A stretch of 6,807 nucleotides of DNA from assembly GCA_947440715.1 (NCBI GenBank), contig CANETI010000141.1, positions 1 through 6,807 on the forward strand, read 5' to 3'. The notes beneath the pieces were generated by a model, which was not told the origin of the DNA, did not search any database, and was given only the letters and a program-made list of their open reading frames with translations. This DNA comes from Planctomycetota bacterium (GTDB lineage Bacteria; Planctomycetota; UBA11346). This document shows, piece by piece, positions 6,100 through 6,807 of the stretch (its first letter is position 1; each line of letters begins with the position of its first letter). A program made the translations under genes and the position numbers.

Positions 6100-6807
6100 A
6101 TGTCGAGTTTTACAGCCACGATGATTCGCCCTGAAGTTGCCACATTAGTCCGAGCGCGCACGGCGACCGCTTGGTCATGGGTGCCCGAACCGTCGACGAC
6201 GCGATTGCCGGTGAAAGTGGTAAGACTGGATGAAGTCAACGTCGCTCCAGATGAGCATTGGCAGGTCGCCCACGGTGCTGGAGTACAATTAATCTATGTC
6301 ACAGCGGGGACGGTGAAACTCGAACAACACGGACAGTTTTTATTTATTGAATCCGGATCCTGTGTGCTGGTGCGCCAAGGAATTATTACCTCGCCGACAC
6401 AAAAAACCGCACGTTTTACTGCGTTAACCGTGCAAGGTATAATGGCGGACCATTTAATGAATGGATGGCCGCCAGTTATTGCATTACAAAGTAGTGACGT
6501 CGTTGATCGCGCACTGACCTTTATGCGTCGGACGCTTCAGCGACAAGAAACTAAGGATGAGCTGAAAGTGCCTGAGCGACTTTCGGTTCAGGCATATCGT
6601 TTGTTGCTCCATTTATCCTTGCATGAATATGATATTTCTGAAGACAGTCCCAATAATCCAATCGTCGTTGCGGCCATGGGTTTGTTGCAATCCTGCCAAG
6701 CCCGTGATCTAGATGTGCGTCGCATCGCAAATGCCGTTGGTGTATCCGTTTCGCATTTGCATCGTTTATTTAAGCGCGTTTTGAATACCACACCGTTACA
6801 TTACGCC
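6100..6807 (+). CDS. AraC-family transcriptional regulator, 3' truncated by the window edge
   Basis: The frame is open from ATG 6100 to the right edge, 236 residues with no stop. Residues about 38-112 look like a cupin-type effector-binding domain: beta strands around VQLIYVTAGTVKLEQHG and FIESGSCVLVRQG. Residues about 130-180 form a helical linker. From about 190 the AraC/XylS DNA-binding domain begins: the first helix-turn-helix is DLDVRRIANAVGVSVSHLHR with LFKRVLNTTPLHYA after it, matching the usual S-x-x-x-L-x-R-x-F-K and G-x-x-P-x-x-Y pattern. The second helix-turn-helix is cut off; perhaps 40-60 residues are missing. It should be a cytoplasmic one-component regulator that responds to a small ligand, often a sugar in this lineage. 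It lies 174 bp after the PhzF-like gene on the same strand with its own strong ribosome binding site, and may have its own promoter. Confidence 0.9.
   Translation, partial: MSSFTATMIRPEVATLVRARTATAWSWVPEPSTTRLPVKVVRLDEVNVAPDEHWQVAHGAGVQLIYVTAGTVKLEQHGQFLFIESGSCVLVRQGIITSPTQKTARFTALTVQGIMADHLMNGWPPVIALQSSDVVDRALTFMRRTLQRQETKDELKVPERLSVQAYRLLLHLSLHEYDISEDSPNNPIVVAAMGLLQSCQARDLDVRRIANAVGVSVSHLHRLFKRVLNTTPLHYA

Overview
The window looks like chromosomal DNA from the PVC superphylum (Planctomycetota / Verrucomicrobiota / Lentisphaerota). The main evidence is the pair at 1481-3552: an ECF-type sigma factor of the kind best known from Rhodopirellula/Verrucomicrobium, followed by a membrane protein with an anti-sigma-like N-terminus, one transmembrane helix, a FecR domain and a C-terminal LamG (concanavalin-like) domain. 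A truncated PA14 domain at the left edge, a HEAT-repeat protein and a secreted coiled-coil protein fit the same lineage. The phylum call is inferred from domain architecture, not from a marker gene.

Layout. On the left, + strand: the 3' end of a PA14-domain gene (to 344), then a small HEAT-repeat gene (363-833). Next is 647 bp without a convincing gene (834-1480), holding a perfect 12-bp hairpin and a GC-richer patch. On the minus strand, in transcription order: a secreted coiled-coil protein (4841 to 3747), a gap with a 16-bp tandem repeat array that begins inside the 3' end of that gene, the sigma factor (3552 to 3022) and, overlapping it by ATGA, the FecR-LamG protein (3025 to 1481). On the right, + strand: a PhzF-family isomerase-like enzyme (5110-5925) and, after 174 bp, an AraC-family regulator with a good ribosome binding site (6100 to the right edge, cut inside its DNA-binding domain).

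How the parts fit. The sigma/FecR-LamG pair is probably a cell-surface signalling unit: the membrane protein holds or controls the sigma factor and its LamG domain may sense a carbohydrate or a surface ligand. The coiled-coil gene is upstream on the same strand and could be co-transcribed or separate. The AraC regulator may control itself or the adjacent PhzF-like gene, but only proximity supports this. I see no complete defence system, transposon, CRISPR array, tRNA or rRNA. The most unusual structure is the 16-bp tandem array (3671-3766), which carries copies of the coiled-coil gene's last codons and stop.
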